A DNA stretch of 64,000 nt from Bacillus swezeyi (GCF_001969815.1 NZ_MRBK01000004.1:372001-436000), one strand, 5' to 3'; counted from the first letter of the stretch, positions 1-9,694 are shown. Translations and numbers: made by a program. The notes: generated by a model not told the origin, from the letters alone.

Positions 1-1018
1 TATTCAAAACTACATAATTTTCATTAAAATAATGAATATCAGCTATCCTTGCCTTGCCAGAGTTAAATTCCATCTCTTTCGCAATTTGTTTAAAATCCAG
101 TTTAAATTGCGCTTCATACTTATCATTTCCTTTAAGATAATTTTCTACTGTTTGTATCTTTTGAATACCATCAGCCATGACATTTGTTTCTTTTTCTTTT
201 GCTCCATTAATATAAACATACTTACCATCTTCGCTTAGAATATCAGTGTCTTTAATTGTCTTGACTTTGTTGGTCTTTTTTTCAAAAATGTATTTATCAA
301 ATAACTTAAGGTATGACCCATCCTCCACCACTTTTGGAAAGACGGAGAAGTATTCCTTTAACTTCCCGGACTCAATTGTTGCATTTAATTCCTCTTCTTT
401 GACAATCCGGTGTTTTGAAAAATCTCTTTTTAAAAAAAGATAATATATTTGTCTGTCTCCTAAGTCACCACTTTTTAATTTTTCATATACTTCTACTTTT
501 ATCAGCAAACTGTCTTTACTAATTGCTTCTAGCGCCAGATGTACTTTTTTGCCTTTGGCTGATGGAAACTCAAATTTTTTTTCTCCGTTTTTTGTTTTCA
601 CTTCTAGGACATTCTTTTTATCTAATGACATCTCCGGAAGATCATGTTCAATTTTATTGTGAATGAGTTTTTCTTTATTTAGAAATTCAGTTGTTTTCAA
701 GTTATATAATTTTGTTGCAGGATATTTTTTAGCCGAAAGAAAAGGCCTGTAAAAATCCTCTAGTTCTTCATCCGTATATTGATAATACCGAAGCCCTTTT
801 TTATCACTGCGCATGATCGTATATGTATGGCCTTGATAACTCAAAGTTGCATCTGTCGCTAAATCAAGTTCATGTCTCATAAATTCTCTAAATGCCGGAC
901 TGTCTTTTGGTAATCCTTTTTTATAGATGACTTCCTGAACATTATCTTTGCCACAGCCAGTGATAACCAGCAAGAATACTATTAAAACACCTATACTCAT
1001 AAACCTTTTTTTTATCAT
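1..1018 (-). CDS. Lipoprotein, candidate immunity protein of the adjacent lipase effector (partial)
   Basis: An open frame runs on the minus strand from ATG at 1018 to the window edge, so the C-terminus is missing; about 339 codons are visible. The start has a GGAG ribosome site 8 bases upstream. The N-terminus is a lipoprotein signal: two basic residues, a hydrophobic run, then lipobox VITGC with the modified Cys near residue 22. The rest is hydrophilic and Lys/Glu-rich, and I do not recognise a family. It starts 11 bases after the lipase-type effector gene, so the two are probably co-transcribed. In S. aureus a lipoprotein (TilA) neutralises a type VII-secreted lipase, so an immunity role is inferred from position and lipoprotein character only. 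Confidence 0.75.
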   Translation of the reverse strand, partial: MIKKRFMSIGVLIVFLLVITGCGKDNVQEVIYKKGLPKDSPAFREFMRHELDLATDATLSYQGHTYTIMRSDKKGLRYYQYTDEELEDFYRPFLSAKKYPATKLYNLKTTEFLNKEKLIHNKIEHDLPEMSLDKKNVLEVKTKNGEKKFEFPSAKGKKVHLALEAISKDSLLIKVEVYEKLKSGDLGDRQIYYLFLKRDFSKHRIVKEEELNATIESGKLKEYFSVFPKVVEDGSYLKLFDKYIFEKKTNKVKTIKDTDILSEDGKYVYINGAKEKETNVMADGIQKIQTVENYLKGNDKYEAQFKLDFKQIAKEMEFNSGKARIADIHYFNENYVVLN

Positions 1019-1029
1019 TGAAACTGCTC

Positions 1030-2460
1030 CTATTCCGCTTCTTTTTTATTAACCTCTTGAATCAAGTCGACAAATTCAGAGTCTTCAACTTCATAAATAT
1101 GTCCAGGATCAGTAATACCAGAACCTTCCACTTCGAACTCTGGCTTTTCATCAATGAGATCGCCTAATATGTCACCGTATTGACTTTCGACTGAAACGAT
1201 ATCATCGCTGCTTATTTTATGTTTTCCGCTTGCGGTATAGTAAGGGGAAAAACTCACAGTTTCCTCTGTTCTGTATCCCGCCGCAGCGGTAATGTCCATT
1301 TTCTGAAGCTTTTGATAGATCTCAGAATTGGCAGATTTTAAATGATTAATATCCTCATTCATCGCCTCATTGTCCATATCTGTATAAGCATTACTGTAGT
1401 CCTTTCCATCATCATTGTTTCTGTTCTCTTCATTAAAATCTAAATAATCACTCGTGTTCGTAGTATCCCTTCCAGCCGCTTTGTCAGCAAGCCAGCGATG
1501 TTTGTTAGCCTGTGAGCCTAGAATATTTGTATCATATGGGGTTCCAATCGTTGTGATGCTTCGAACATGGTCAGGGTAATCCATCGCAAATTGCAGCGAT
1601 CTTCTCCCGCCGTAGCTGTGGCCGAACATATCGACCTTTGTCTCCTCATTCATCAGCCCCATCTCATTGAGCTTTTCTGCTAAGTCATCACTTGTTGCTT
1701 GCCGATGCTCATTTGGTTCATTTGTGTCATAAACAATATGGAGACGACCGTTTGTGTTAAAGTATTCAAGATCTTTTATCTCTTCATAGGTTCCCTTTGT
1801 ATACCTTTTTCCATATTTATCAATATAATAATATTCATAAACATATTCGTCTTTTTCATTTTTTGAAATACGGACGATAAGATCTCCTTTTTGCGCAGCT
1901 TTTTTAACACTTTTATAAAAACCATTTCCACTATCCTCAATCCCATGCACATAAACAGAAACATTCTTATAATCAGAAAAATCGCCTTTTACATGATTAA
2001 CTGAATTATACAAGATTGAGATATCTGTCAAGGCTTCGCGCATTGGGGCGCGGTGGGTGCGGACGGAATTGTTGAAATCTTGTTCTACCTGATCAATGCT
2101 ATTTTTTAGATTTTCGTATTGGCTAGTTAAAACAACGACGTCACTCGTAATATTGTTGCGTTTGCTTAAGTCATCGGGCGACGGGTCTTCCATCGACTCA
2201 AACTTGCGTTGGGCATTTTCTTGACATTCTTTCAAATTTTTTATCCATTCATCGATTTCAGATTTTATGTCATCGGCGTTAAAGGTCATCACATTGCTTG
2301 ATATAGGTACTGGCAGTTCTTTATTTTCAATCGATACCCATATTGTATTAAAAGCTTCAAGCAAACGGCTTGATTGGGCTTTCTGCAGCAGCCGGTTCGC
2401 ATTTCTTTCGTGGGTTTTGAGAATGTTTGTGATTTCTTTCTCTCTATTATAATATGCCAT
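1030..2460 (-). CDS. Putative type VII-secreted lipase/esterase effector
   Basis: 476 residues. Residues 1-160 are predicted helical, with no signal peptide, as in LXG/WXG-like targeting domains. Residues from about 165 form an alpha/beta-hydrolase: oxyanion-type strand VYVHG (169-173), nucleophile elbow GHSYGG with Ser282, and a late DPGH motif that can supply the catalytic His. It lies between a DUF4176/helical-partner pair and a lipoprotein gene, the usual make-up of type VII effector loci. The order (helical N-terminus, enzyme C-terminus) is the opposite of S. aureus TslA as I recall it. The family signatures are seen; secretion and toxicity are inferred. It could instead be a housekeeping cytoplasmic esterase, but the helical half argues against that. 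Confidence 0.7.
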   Translation of the reverse strand: MAYYNREKEITNILKTHERNANRLLQKAQSSRLLEAFNTIWVSIENKELPVPISSNVMTFNADDIKSEIDEWIKNLKECQENAQRKFESMEDPSPDDLSKRNNITSDVVVLTSQYENLKNSIDQVEQDFNNSVRTHRAPMREALTDISILYNSVNHVKGDFSDYKNVSVYVHGIEDSGNGFYKSVKKAAQKGDLIVRISKNEKDEYVYEYYYIDKYGKRYTKGTYEEIKDLEYFNTNGRLHIVYDTNEPNEHRQATSDDLAEKLNEMGLMNEETKVDMFGHSYGGRRSLQFAMDYPDHVRSITTIGTPYDTNILGSQANKHRWLADKAAGRDTTNTSDYLDFNEENRNNDDGKDYSNAYTDMDNEAMNEDINHLKSANSEIYQKLQKMDITAAAGYRTEETVSFSPYYTASGKHKISSDDIVSVESQYGDILGDLIDEKPEFEVEGSGITDPGHIYEVEDSEFVDLIQEVNKKEAE

Positions 2461-2478
2461 AACTCTATTTCCCTTCCA

Positions 2479-3120
2479 TCATTTCACTCTTTGCAGTTGT
2501 TGTGAAATCAAGTTATCGACGCGCTGTAACTCTTCTATGATTTTTTTTGCGTCTTTTGATAGTTCTTTTACTCTTTTTTTAATTTCCGTTATGACCGAAT
2601 GAATGTGCGACTTCGCTTCAGACCATATAGCATCGACATCATCCCAAGGAAACTCTGTTTCAAACATCATTTCTCTGAGCATTGTATCGAAATGGTGCAA
2701 AGCTTCCTCAAGAGTAGACAGATTGGTTTCAAACTTCGCCGTTGCCTGATGCAGCGAATCCGCAGTTATTTTAATTTCACTTTTGACTCTTTCAGTGGAA
2801 AATGTATGGCTTCTTTCTGCTCTTGACTCCGGCTGCACATTGGCCGGTTTATCGGATTCGTCTGTCATTTCGACCGCTTTTGCAAAACAGCGCACACTAT
2901 CGGCAAAATATAATAAACTGCGGCTTGCTTTACTGAAAAAGTTGATGTTGTCGCTCATTTTTTTCTGAAGCGCTGCTGCGGCTTTGCCGCTGTGCCGGTC
3001 TAATTCTTCACGAAAAAACACCATGTTCTCAAATACATGGCTAAAGGCGCTTTCAAGCTGACTGATGGTCCCCGCTGCCTTGTGTGAAAGTTCTTTGTTG
3101 AAGCGAAAATGTCCCATCAT
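2479..3120 (-). CDS. Helical partner protein of the type VII effector locus
   Basis: 213 residues, almost entirely amphipathic helix with a charged linker at about 88-115 and no signal peptide or membrane segment. It starts at ATG 3120, overlapping the stop of the DUF4176 gene by one base (TAATG), and ends 18 bases before the effector gene, so translation is probably coupled. Small helical proteins encoded just upstream of LXG-type toxins act as targeting partners or chaperones (Lap/Tla proteins); that role is inferred from size, fold and place. I recognise no specific family. A second ATG at 3117 could also serve as the start. Confidence 0.65.
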   Translation of the reverse strand: MMGHFRFNKELSHKAAGTISQLESAFSHVFENMVFFREELDRHSGKAAAALQKKMSDNINFFSKASRSLLYFADSVRCFAKAVEMTDESDKPANVQPESRAERSHTFSTERVKSEIKITADSLHQATAKFETNLSTLEEALHHFDTMLREMMFETEFPWDDVDAIWSEAKSHIHSVITEIKKRVKELSKDAKKIIEELQRVDNLISQQLQRVK

Positions 3121-3410
3121 TATTGCTCCTTATCTTCGTTTTTTTCTGCTTCTATTAATAACTCGTCAAGCTGCATTTCTTTTTGATCGACATACCCGTA
3201 ATGATAAATGACCTCTATATCTTGTTTATTAAACAGAACGAGCTGCTCTTTCGGATCGGTGAAGCCGTTTGGATATTCGACCGCGGCATAGTCTCTGATC
3301 ACATGATTTGTCTCAGAAAACATTTGCCGTCCGATAACAAGCAGACGTCTTGAATCATTATGTAAGCCGACAACACTGCCGACAGGAAGATAGTTCTTTT
3401 TAAAAAGCAT
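3120..3410 (-). CDS. DUF4176 family protein of type VII effector locus
   Basis: 96 residues from ATG 3410, which has the site AGAGGGG 7 bases upstream; a longer frame to 3464 lacks a ribosome site. The sequence has the DUF4176 pattern: LPVGSVV near the N-terminus, a basic RRLLVIGRQ strand, then Tyr/Pro-Gly segments and a C-terminal acidic tail. DUF4176 proteins are commonly encoded first in LXG/type VII effector operons of Firmicutes; their function is not known to me. It is the promoter-proximal gene of the four-gene minus-strand cassette. Confidence 0.75.
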   Translation of the reverse strand: MLFKKNYLPVGSVVGLHNDSRRLLVIGRQMFSETNHVIRDYAAVEYPNGFTDPKEQLVLFNKQDIEVIYHYGYVDQKEMQLDELLIEAEKNEDKEQ

Positions 3411-3470
3411 AAAATACCCCTCTTTTTCTCTAAAATTGGACATACAGTCAAGTTGTAAAAACATAGGAAA

Positions 3471-3500
3471 ATCATAGCAAAAAAGTCACATCTTATTCAA
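3471..3500 (-). promoter_or_regulatory. Possible sigma-A promoter of the type VII effector cassette
   Basis: On the minus strand, TTGAAT (3495-3500), an 18-base spacer and TATGAT (3471-3476) lie about 60 bases before the DUF4176 start. The match is good but not tested. Confidence 0.5.
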
Positions 3501-3786
3501 CGAACTAAAGTACCGTGAAATAAGACCTAATCAAAAACAGAGACTTTTGATTTAAAACCGGTTCTTCAAGGGGGGATTTCGCAATGTATGAGTAAGCCGC
3601 TGACATGAAGAAGGAATGATAAGATTCCATCGCCTTTGCGGAGGGGATTTCGGAAAGAAACACAGTTTCTGCTGCAAGGCGGCATCTGCGTGCAACTGAA
3701 ACTGCACCCTGCCCTATAATTACGAAAATCCCTCACTTAAAGTTCCATTTTGAAAAAATTTATTATTGTGAAAATATATATTTTGG

Positions 3787-3815
3787 TTGATTTTCATAGA
3801 TTCTCAGGATAAAAT
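3787..3815 (+). promoter_or_regulatory. Sigma-A promoter of nupG
   Basis: TTGATT (3787-3792), 17-base spacer, TAAAAT (3810-3815). Transcription would start near 3822, about 20 bases ahead of the riboswitch P1 stem. Confidence 0.65.
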
Positions 3816-3841
3816 ACAGACAAAAATAATAGAAACTGCTT

Positions 3842-3908
3842 CTTGTATATAATCAGTAATAGGGTCTGATTGTCTCTACCTAGTAACCGTAAATCGCTAG
3901 ACTACAAG
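3842..3908 (+). ncRNA. Purine riboswitch aptamer, guanine type
   Basis: P1 is formed by CTTGTA (3842-3847) and TACAAG (3903-3908). P2 is ATCAG/CTGAT-like around loop TAATAGG; P3 is CTAG/CTAG around loop TAACCGT; the J2/3 segment contains TCTCTACC, as in the xpt class. J3/1 reads GACTA, placing C at the specificity position (position 74 of xpt), which predicts guanine or hypoxanthine rather than adenine. Transcription continues into a strong terminator before nupG, so ligand binding should switch the transporter off. Confidence 0.9.
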
Positions 3909-3973
3909 AAAGTTTGAATAGATTTGAACATTTAAAAAGTGTATTGCCCAAACAATATATCTATTTTTCATTT

Positions 3974-4036
3974 GCTCTTATTTTTCATGCTTTCTGATTT
4001 TTCGGAACCCATGAAAAATAAGAGCTTTTTTATTTT
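3974..4036 (+). terminator. Riboswitch-controlled terminator ahead of nupG
   Basis: A perfect 16-base inverted repeat (3974-3989 with 4010-4025) is followed by TTTTTTATTTT. It is the expression platform of the purine riboswitch. An in-frame ATG at 3939 lies upstream of and within this structure and is not a plausible start. Confidence 0.9.
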
Positions 4037-4061
4037 CAAAAAACTTCTGGGAGTTGAAATC

Positions 4062-5255
4062 ATGTTTTTTCTTATTAATATTTTAGGTATTTTCATTGTC
4101 ATGGCCGTGATTTTTTTATGTTCGCCGCAAAAGAGAACAGTCAAATGGAGACCGATCCTTTCACTTTTTGCAGTTGAGCTTTTGGTAACGTGGTTCATGC
4201 TTGGCACCAAAATAGGCGGAGCAGTGATCAACCTCATCGCCTCATTCTTCTCCTGGCTGATTGGCTGTGCAAGCGAAGGAATCGCTTTTGCTTTTCCGTC
4301 CGTCATGAGCAATGAGACAGTAGACTTTTTTTTCAGCGCCCTGCTGCCGATCATCTTTGTCGTCACATTCTTTGACATTCTCGCTTATTTTGGGATTTTA
4401 ACGTGGCTGATCGATAAGATCGGCTGGGTGATTTCAAAAGTGTCGCAGCTGCCTAAATTAGAAAGCTTCTTCTCCATTCAAATGATGTTTTTGGGCAATA
4501 CAGAAGCGCTGGCCGTTATTCGCCAGCAGTTGGCCGTTTTAAAAGACAACCGCCTGCTGACATTTGGAATCATGAGTATGAGCAGCATCAGCGGCTCCAT
4601 CATCGGGTCTTATTTAACAATGGTTCCCGCAACATACGTCTTTACAGCCATTCCATTAAACTGTTTGAATGCGCTGATTTTAGCCAGCATCTTAAATCCG
4701 GTTGAAGTCAAAAAAGAAGAAGACATCATTTATGTACCGCCAAAAGAAGAAAAGAAAGACTTTTTCTCAACGATTTCCAACAGCATGCTGGTCGGGATGA
4801 ATATGGTCATTGTCATTCTCGCCATGGTGATCGGCTATGTTGCCTTAACATCATGTGTGAACGGAATGCTGGGACTGATCATGGATGGCCTGACAATCCA
4901 AAAAATCTTTTCTTATATCTTCAGTCCGTTTGCATTTTTACTCGGGCTGCCTGTACATGACGCGATGTATGTCGCACAGCTGATGGGGATGAAGCTTGCC
5001 ACAAATGAATTTGTCGCGATGATGGATTTAAAAACACAATTAGCTTCGATTTCACCCCATACAGCCGCTGTTGCTACGACATTTTTAACATCGTTTGCCA
5101 ACTTCAGCACCATCGGCATGATCTACGGAACGTATAACTCCTTATTTAATGGAGAAAAATCAGCGATCATCGGAAAAAACGTTTGGAAGCTTCTTGTCAG
5201 CGGAATGGCCGTTTCGCTGCTGAGCGCCGGAATCGTCGGGCTGTTTGTGTGGTAG
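4062..5255 (+). CDS. nupG: Purine nucleoside transporter, CNT family
   Basis: 397 residues from ATG 4062, preceded by GGGAG; the frame is open further upstream but only through the terminator. The protein is a concentrative nucleoside transporter with many hydrophobic segments, a central GNTEALAV motif and the C-terminal TSFANFSTIGMIYG signature that occurs in NupC/NupG proteins. It resembles B. subtilis NupG (YxjA), which imports purine nucleosides and is likewise preceded by a purine riboswitch. A guanine-sensing leader on a purine nucleoside importer makes physiological sense. A second family member, NupC, is at 37616-38797. Confidence 0.88.
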   Translation: MFFLINILGIFIVMAVIFLCSPQKRTVKWRPILSLFAVELLVTWFMLGTKIGGAVINLIASFFSWLIGCASEGIAFAFPSVMSNETVDFFFSALLPIIFVVTFFDILAYFGILTWLIDKIGWVISKVSQLPKLESFFSIQMMFLGNTEALAVIRQQLAVLKDNRLLTFGIMSMSSISGSIIGSYLTMVPATYVFTAIPLNCLNALILASILNPVEVKKEEDIIYVPPKEEKKDFFSTISNSMLVGMNMVIVILAMVIGYVALTSCVNGMLGLIMDGLTIQKIFSYIFSPFAFLLGLPVHDAMYVAQLMGMKLATNEFVAMMDLKTQLASISPHTAAVATTFLTSFANFSTIGMIYGTYNSLFNGEKSAIIGKNVWKLLVSGMAVSLLSAGIVGLFVW

Positions 5256-5288
5256 CCAACAGCCCGGTTTACATCGATGAATTATCAG

Positions 5289-5318
5289 CTTGCCATTGAC
5301 TTGGCAAGTTTTTTTTGA
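5289..5318 (+). terminator. Terminator of nupG
   Basis: Hairpin CTTGCCA / TGGCAAG followed by TTTTTTTT. Confidence 0.85.
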
Positions 5319-5324
5319 TCGATA

Positions 5325-5363
5325 TGTAAAGTGAGCTTTATGTGTGATTTGCTTTACTTTACA
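5325..5363 (+). promoter_or_regulatory. Inverted repeat, possible operator of the XRE regulator
   Basis: TGTAAAGT (5325-5332) and ACTTTACA (5356-5363) form an exact 8-base inverted pair with centres about 31 bases apart, upstream of the XRE gene. TTTACA at 5358-5363 could also be a -35 box. Autoregulation is inferred. Confidence 0.35.
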
Positions 5364-5415
5364 ATTAGGTTTGATGGGAAAATAACACATTTGACCGTGA
5401 AGGGAGATTGTGAGA

Positions 5416-5601
5416 TTGAAAAATAAATTAGCTGAATTTCGAAAACAGAATAAGTATTCACAGAATCGATTGGCTGAATTGCTCGGCGTCAGCCGGCAAA
5501 CGATTATATCGATCGAAAAAGGCAAGTATAATCCGTCTCTCCCTCTGGCGCTGCAAATTGCGCGTACATTTCATACACAAGTGGAGAGCATTTTTTTCTA
5601 G
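5416..5601 (+). CDS. XRE-family transcriptional regulator (small)
   Basis: 61 residues from TTG 5416; the ribosome site AAGGGAG is 9 bases upstream. An in-frame GTG at 5410 is only 3 bases from that site, and relatives begin MKN. Nearly the whole protein is one helix-turn-helix: SQNRLAELLGVSRQT is the recognition unit, followed by the ISIEKGKYNPSL signature of YozG/YvaO-like mini-regulators. It is followed 38 bases later by a membrane protein gene, the common pairing for this regulator class. Confidence 0.85.
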   Translation: MKNKLAEFRKQNKYSQNRLAELLGVSRQTIISIEKGKYNPSLPLALQIARTFHTQVESIFF

Positions 5602-5639
5602 ATGATGAATCGTTAAAACCTTAATGAGGAGGAGATTTT

Positions 5640-6014
5640 ATGACGTATCGAAAAAGCTGCTACATCATTGGGGGATTATTTGTTTTTATATTTGTTGTGC
5701 AAATGGTTGTTGGAATAACCACTGCTTCTTTATCTTTGATAGAACTTTTAATGTTGGGGGCAATGGCATTTTTAAGCTTTGCCGCAGGCTATCTCTATCC
5801 GCAATTCAAACAAAAGGATGAACGATCACAGCTTATTAGACAAAAAGGAATGGAATTTTCCATGATCGCTTTATCCGTATATTTTCTTGTACTGATTTTA
5901 GGAATGCAGCTGGGCTTTATCACATTAGCGGCAGTCGATGTGGTTCGGGTTTTGGTTTCATTGCAGATTATTACAATATTTTCATCATGGATTATTTTAT
6001 CAAAGAAATTTTAA
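5640..6014 (+). CDS. Small membrane protein, partner of the XRE regulator
   Basis: 124 residues with a strong AGGAGGAG ribosome site. Four hydrophobic segments lie at about 7-28, 32-52, 72-92 and 100-120. Between the second and third is a cytoplasmic KDERSQLIRQKGM motif, typical of DUF2178-like proteins encoded next to small XRE regulators. The function of such pairs is unknown to me. It shares a convergent terminator with katE. Confidence 0.75.
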   Translation: MTYRKSCYIIGGLFVFIFVVQMVVGITTASLSLIELLMLGAMAFLSFAAGYLYPQFKQKDERSQLIRQKGMEFSMIALSVYFLVLILGMQLGFITLAAVDVVRVLVSLQIITIFSSWIILSKKF

Positions 6015-6024
6015 CCTAATGATA

Positions 6025-6047
6025 AAAGCAGGCACTCAGCCTGCTTT
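6025..6047. terminator. Bidirectional terminator between the XRE operon and katE
   Basis: Hairpin AAAGCAGGC / GCCTGCTTT with loop ACTCA. T-rich bases follow on the plus side, and TTTTATC on the minus side. Confidence 0.75.
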
Positions 6048-6049
6048 CT

Positions 6050-8131
6050 TCAAACTTTCCTATTCCAATGGCGATGTCTGGCGATGGCTTCAATCAGGTC
6101 TTTGCTGAAAGAATCTGTATCTTTGTGATTGCGGGACGTGATGACGCCGGGTTGTGAGCCAGCATGAGATCCGGCGGCGGACAGCAGCAGGGCAATGCCT
6201 TCACCTGAAGCTCCGATCGCTTTATAGTGTCCGAAGGCTTCATGAATAAAGTCCAAAGCGGCTGTCTGCTTCTTCAAACGTTCAACGCTTTCATGGCCGC
6301 CCGGAATATAGACGGCATCATACAGGACTGAATCAACCGTCTGCAATGTATTGACTGCTTCCATTTCTTTACCGTTATCACCTTTGATTATCCCTAAAGC
6401 GGTGCTGATGATTTCCGGAATGATGCCGGCTTTATGGAAAGCTTTCATCACTCGGCCGACTTCTGTATCATCAAAGCCGTGCTCAGCTAAAATAGCGACC
6501 GTTCTTGTCACAGGGGTTTGAACCGTATTTTCCTGACTCAAGGCCGGAGACTTGAGCGTCACCTTGGAACCCTCGTCTTTTTCAGGCGGTTTTACGCCGA
6601 CGCCCGCGGCGATTTGCTTCGCCAAATCTCCGTCAACACGGTTGAACATCGCAACGACCTGCCGGCGGACGTCTTTGCTTTTCACCTTTCCGACTTCAAA
6701 GCGAAACGCGGAAATGATATGTTCTTTTTCGACAGGGGACATACTGTTCCAAAAAAGCTTCGCCTGTGAATAGTGATCCTTAAAGCTCTCGCTGCACTGG
6801 CGTATTTTTCGGCCTTCGACTTTTTCTTGGTAATGTACATATCCGCCTTCTTCCTCTGAAGCAGGCGCCGGATCGTTGTTTTGAAGCGAGTTCTTATGAT
6901 ATGCGACAGGCCCTTGATTGATCGTCATCCGGTGGTAGCCGTCATACTGATTGTTGTGAAACGGACAGACCGGCCTGTTGATCGGAATTTCATGAAAGTT
7001 CGGTCCGCCTAATCGGATCAGCTGTGTATCCGTATATGAAAAGAGCCGGCCTTGCAGAAGCGGATCGTTCGTAAAGTCGATGCCCGGCACGACATTTCCC
7101 GGATGGAAAGCCGCCTGTTCCGTTTCCGCAAACACGTTGTCCTGGTTTCGGTTCAGCGTCATCTTACCGATGATTTTGACAGGCACCATTTCTTCCGGCC
7201 AAAGCTTTGTCGGGTCGAGAATATCGAAGTCAAACTTGAACTCATCTTCTTCATCTATCATTTGCACACCGAGTTCATATTCGACTTCATCGCCTCTTTC
7301 GATTGCTTCCCAAAGATCGCGACGGTGATAATCAGGGTCTTTCCCGGCGATTGTCTGTGCTTCGTCCCAGACAAGTGAATGTATGCCCAGTACAGGTTTC
7401 CAGTGGAATTTAACGAAGCGCGCCTTGCCTTGTTCATTCACAAACCTGAACGTATGAACGCCGAAGCCCTCCATCATCCGATAGCTGCGCGGAATCGCCC
7501 TGTCCGACATCGCCCACATGATCATGTGAGCCGTTTCCTCATTGTTGGCGACAAAATCCCAAAATGTATCATGCGCCGTTGAAGCCTGCGGCATTTCATG
7601 ATGGGGCTCAGGCTTAAATGCGTGCACCAAATCCGGGAACTTGATGGCATCCTGAATGAAGAAAACAGGGATGTTATTTCCGACGAGGTCATAGTTCCCT
7701 TCCTCTGTGTAAAATTTCGTTGCAAACCCTCTGACATCGCGGACTGTATCGCCTGATCCCCTTGAACCCGCAACCGTTGAAAACCGTACAAACACCGGTG
7801 TTTTCACCGATGGATCTTGCAAAAATTTCGCTTTCGTATATTCTGTCATCGGCTCATAAACCTGAAAATAACCATGCGCTCCGAATCCCCTCGCATGGAC
7901 GACGCGCTCCGGAATCCGTTCATGGTCAAAATGGGTCATTTTTTCGCGGAAATGAAAATCCTCCATCAGCGTCGGGCCCCGCACTCCGGCTTTTAAGGAG
8001 TGCTCATCTTCAGATACGCGCAAGCCTTGATTCGTCGTCATCTTTTTGCCCCGGTTGTCAGAACGGTAATGTTCAAGCTGCTGATCCTTGCTATGCTCAT
8101 TGACCTTCCGGCGTCCTTCATGTTTATTCAC
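6050..8131 (-). CDS. katE: Large-subunit heme catalase (HPII type)
   Basis: 693 residues from GTG 8131 with site AGGGAGGG. Clade 2 catalase decomposing hydrogen peroxide. Seen: catalytic His in RVVHARGFGAHG, distal Asn in GNNIPVFFIQD, and the proximal heme Tyr region RLFSYTDTQLIRLG. The C-terminal 150 residues form the DJ-1/PfpI-like flavodoxin domain (VAILAEHGFDDTEV, then IPGGHESV) that marks large catalases. Length fits B. subtilis KatE (about 686). A sigma-B promoter lies just upstream, consistent with KatE being a general-stress protein. Confidence 0.93.
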   Translation of the reverse strand: MNKHEGRRKVNEHSKDQQLEHYRSDNRGKKMTTNQGLRVSEDEHSLKAGVRGPTLMEDFHFREKMTHFDHERIPERVVHARGFGAHGYFQVYEPMTEYTKAKFLQDPSVKTPVFVRFSTVAGSRGSGDTVRDVRGFATKFYTEEGNYDLVGNNIPVFFIQDAIKFPDLVHAFKPEPHHEMPQASTAHDTFWDFVANNEETAHMIMWAMSDRAIPRSYRMMEGFGVHTFRFVNEQGKARFVKFHWKPVLGIHSLVWDEAQTIAGKDPDYHRRDLWEAIERGDEVEYELGVQMIDEEDEFKFDFDILDPTKLWPEEMVPVKIIGKMTLNRNQDNVFAETEQAAFHPGNVVPGIDFTNDPLLQGRLFSYTDTQLIRLGGPNFHEIPINRPVCPFHNNQYDGYHRMTINQGPVAYHKNSLQNNDPAPASEEEGGYVHYQEKVEGRKIRQCSESFKDHYSQAKLFWNSMSPVEKEHIISAFRFEVGKVKSKDVRRQVVAMFNRVDGDLAKQIAAGVGVKPPEKDEGSKVTLKSPALSQENTVQTPVTRTVAILAEHGFDDTEVGRVMKAFHKAGIIPEIISTALGIIKGDNGKEMEAVNTLQTVDSVLYDAVYIPGGHESVERLKKQTAALDFIHEAFGHYKAIGASGEGIALLLSAAGSHAGSQPGVITSRNHKDTDSFSKDLIEAIARHRHWNRKV

Positions 8132-8186
8132 TTGTCTTCCCTCCCTATTTTGATCTATGTCGTTTTCTTGATTGCTATTTTAAGAT

Positions 8187-8212
8187 TTACCCTCGTTTTG
8201 TTTCTTTCAAAC
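8187..8212 (-). promoter_or_regulatory. Sigma-B promoter of katE
   Basis: On the minus strand, GTTTGA (8207-8212), a 14-base spacer and GGGTAA (8187-8192) match the general-stress sigma-B pattern GTTTAA-N12-14-GGGTAT, 56 bases before the katE start. Confidence 0.75.
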
Positions 8213-8251
8213 TAAAAAAAGAGGATTTTCAGATCGTCTCTGAAAATCCTC
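8213..8251 (-). terminator. Terminator of the first bgl operon
   Basis: A 13-base perfect hairpin (8221-8233 with 8239-8251) is followed on the minus strand by seven T residues. It ends the operon about 13 bases after the glucosidase stop and insulates katE. Confidence 0.9.
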
Positions 8252-8263
8252 CCGGCGCCAAGC

Positions 8264-9694
<1,431 letters not shown>

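Larger units (their letters stand above)
3411..4061. other. Divergent intergenic region with no gene
   Basis: This 651-base stretch holds the leftward promoter, the nupG promoter, the riboswitch and its terminator. The part from 3501 to 3786 has no open frame with a ribosome site and no RNA I recognise; it contains GGGGGGATTTCGC- and GGGGATTTCGG-like repeats at about 3571 and 3642 of unknown meaning. Confidence 0.6.

Noticed and set aside
32-443. Two plus-strand frames near the left edge
   Set aside because: They lie antisense to a continuous minus-strand lipoprotein gene that has a ribosome site and lipobox.
3939-4061. N-terminal extension of nupG
   Set aside because: It reads through the riboswitch terminator; the ATG at 4062 has the ribosome site and gives the family length.
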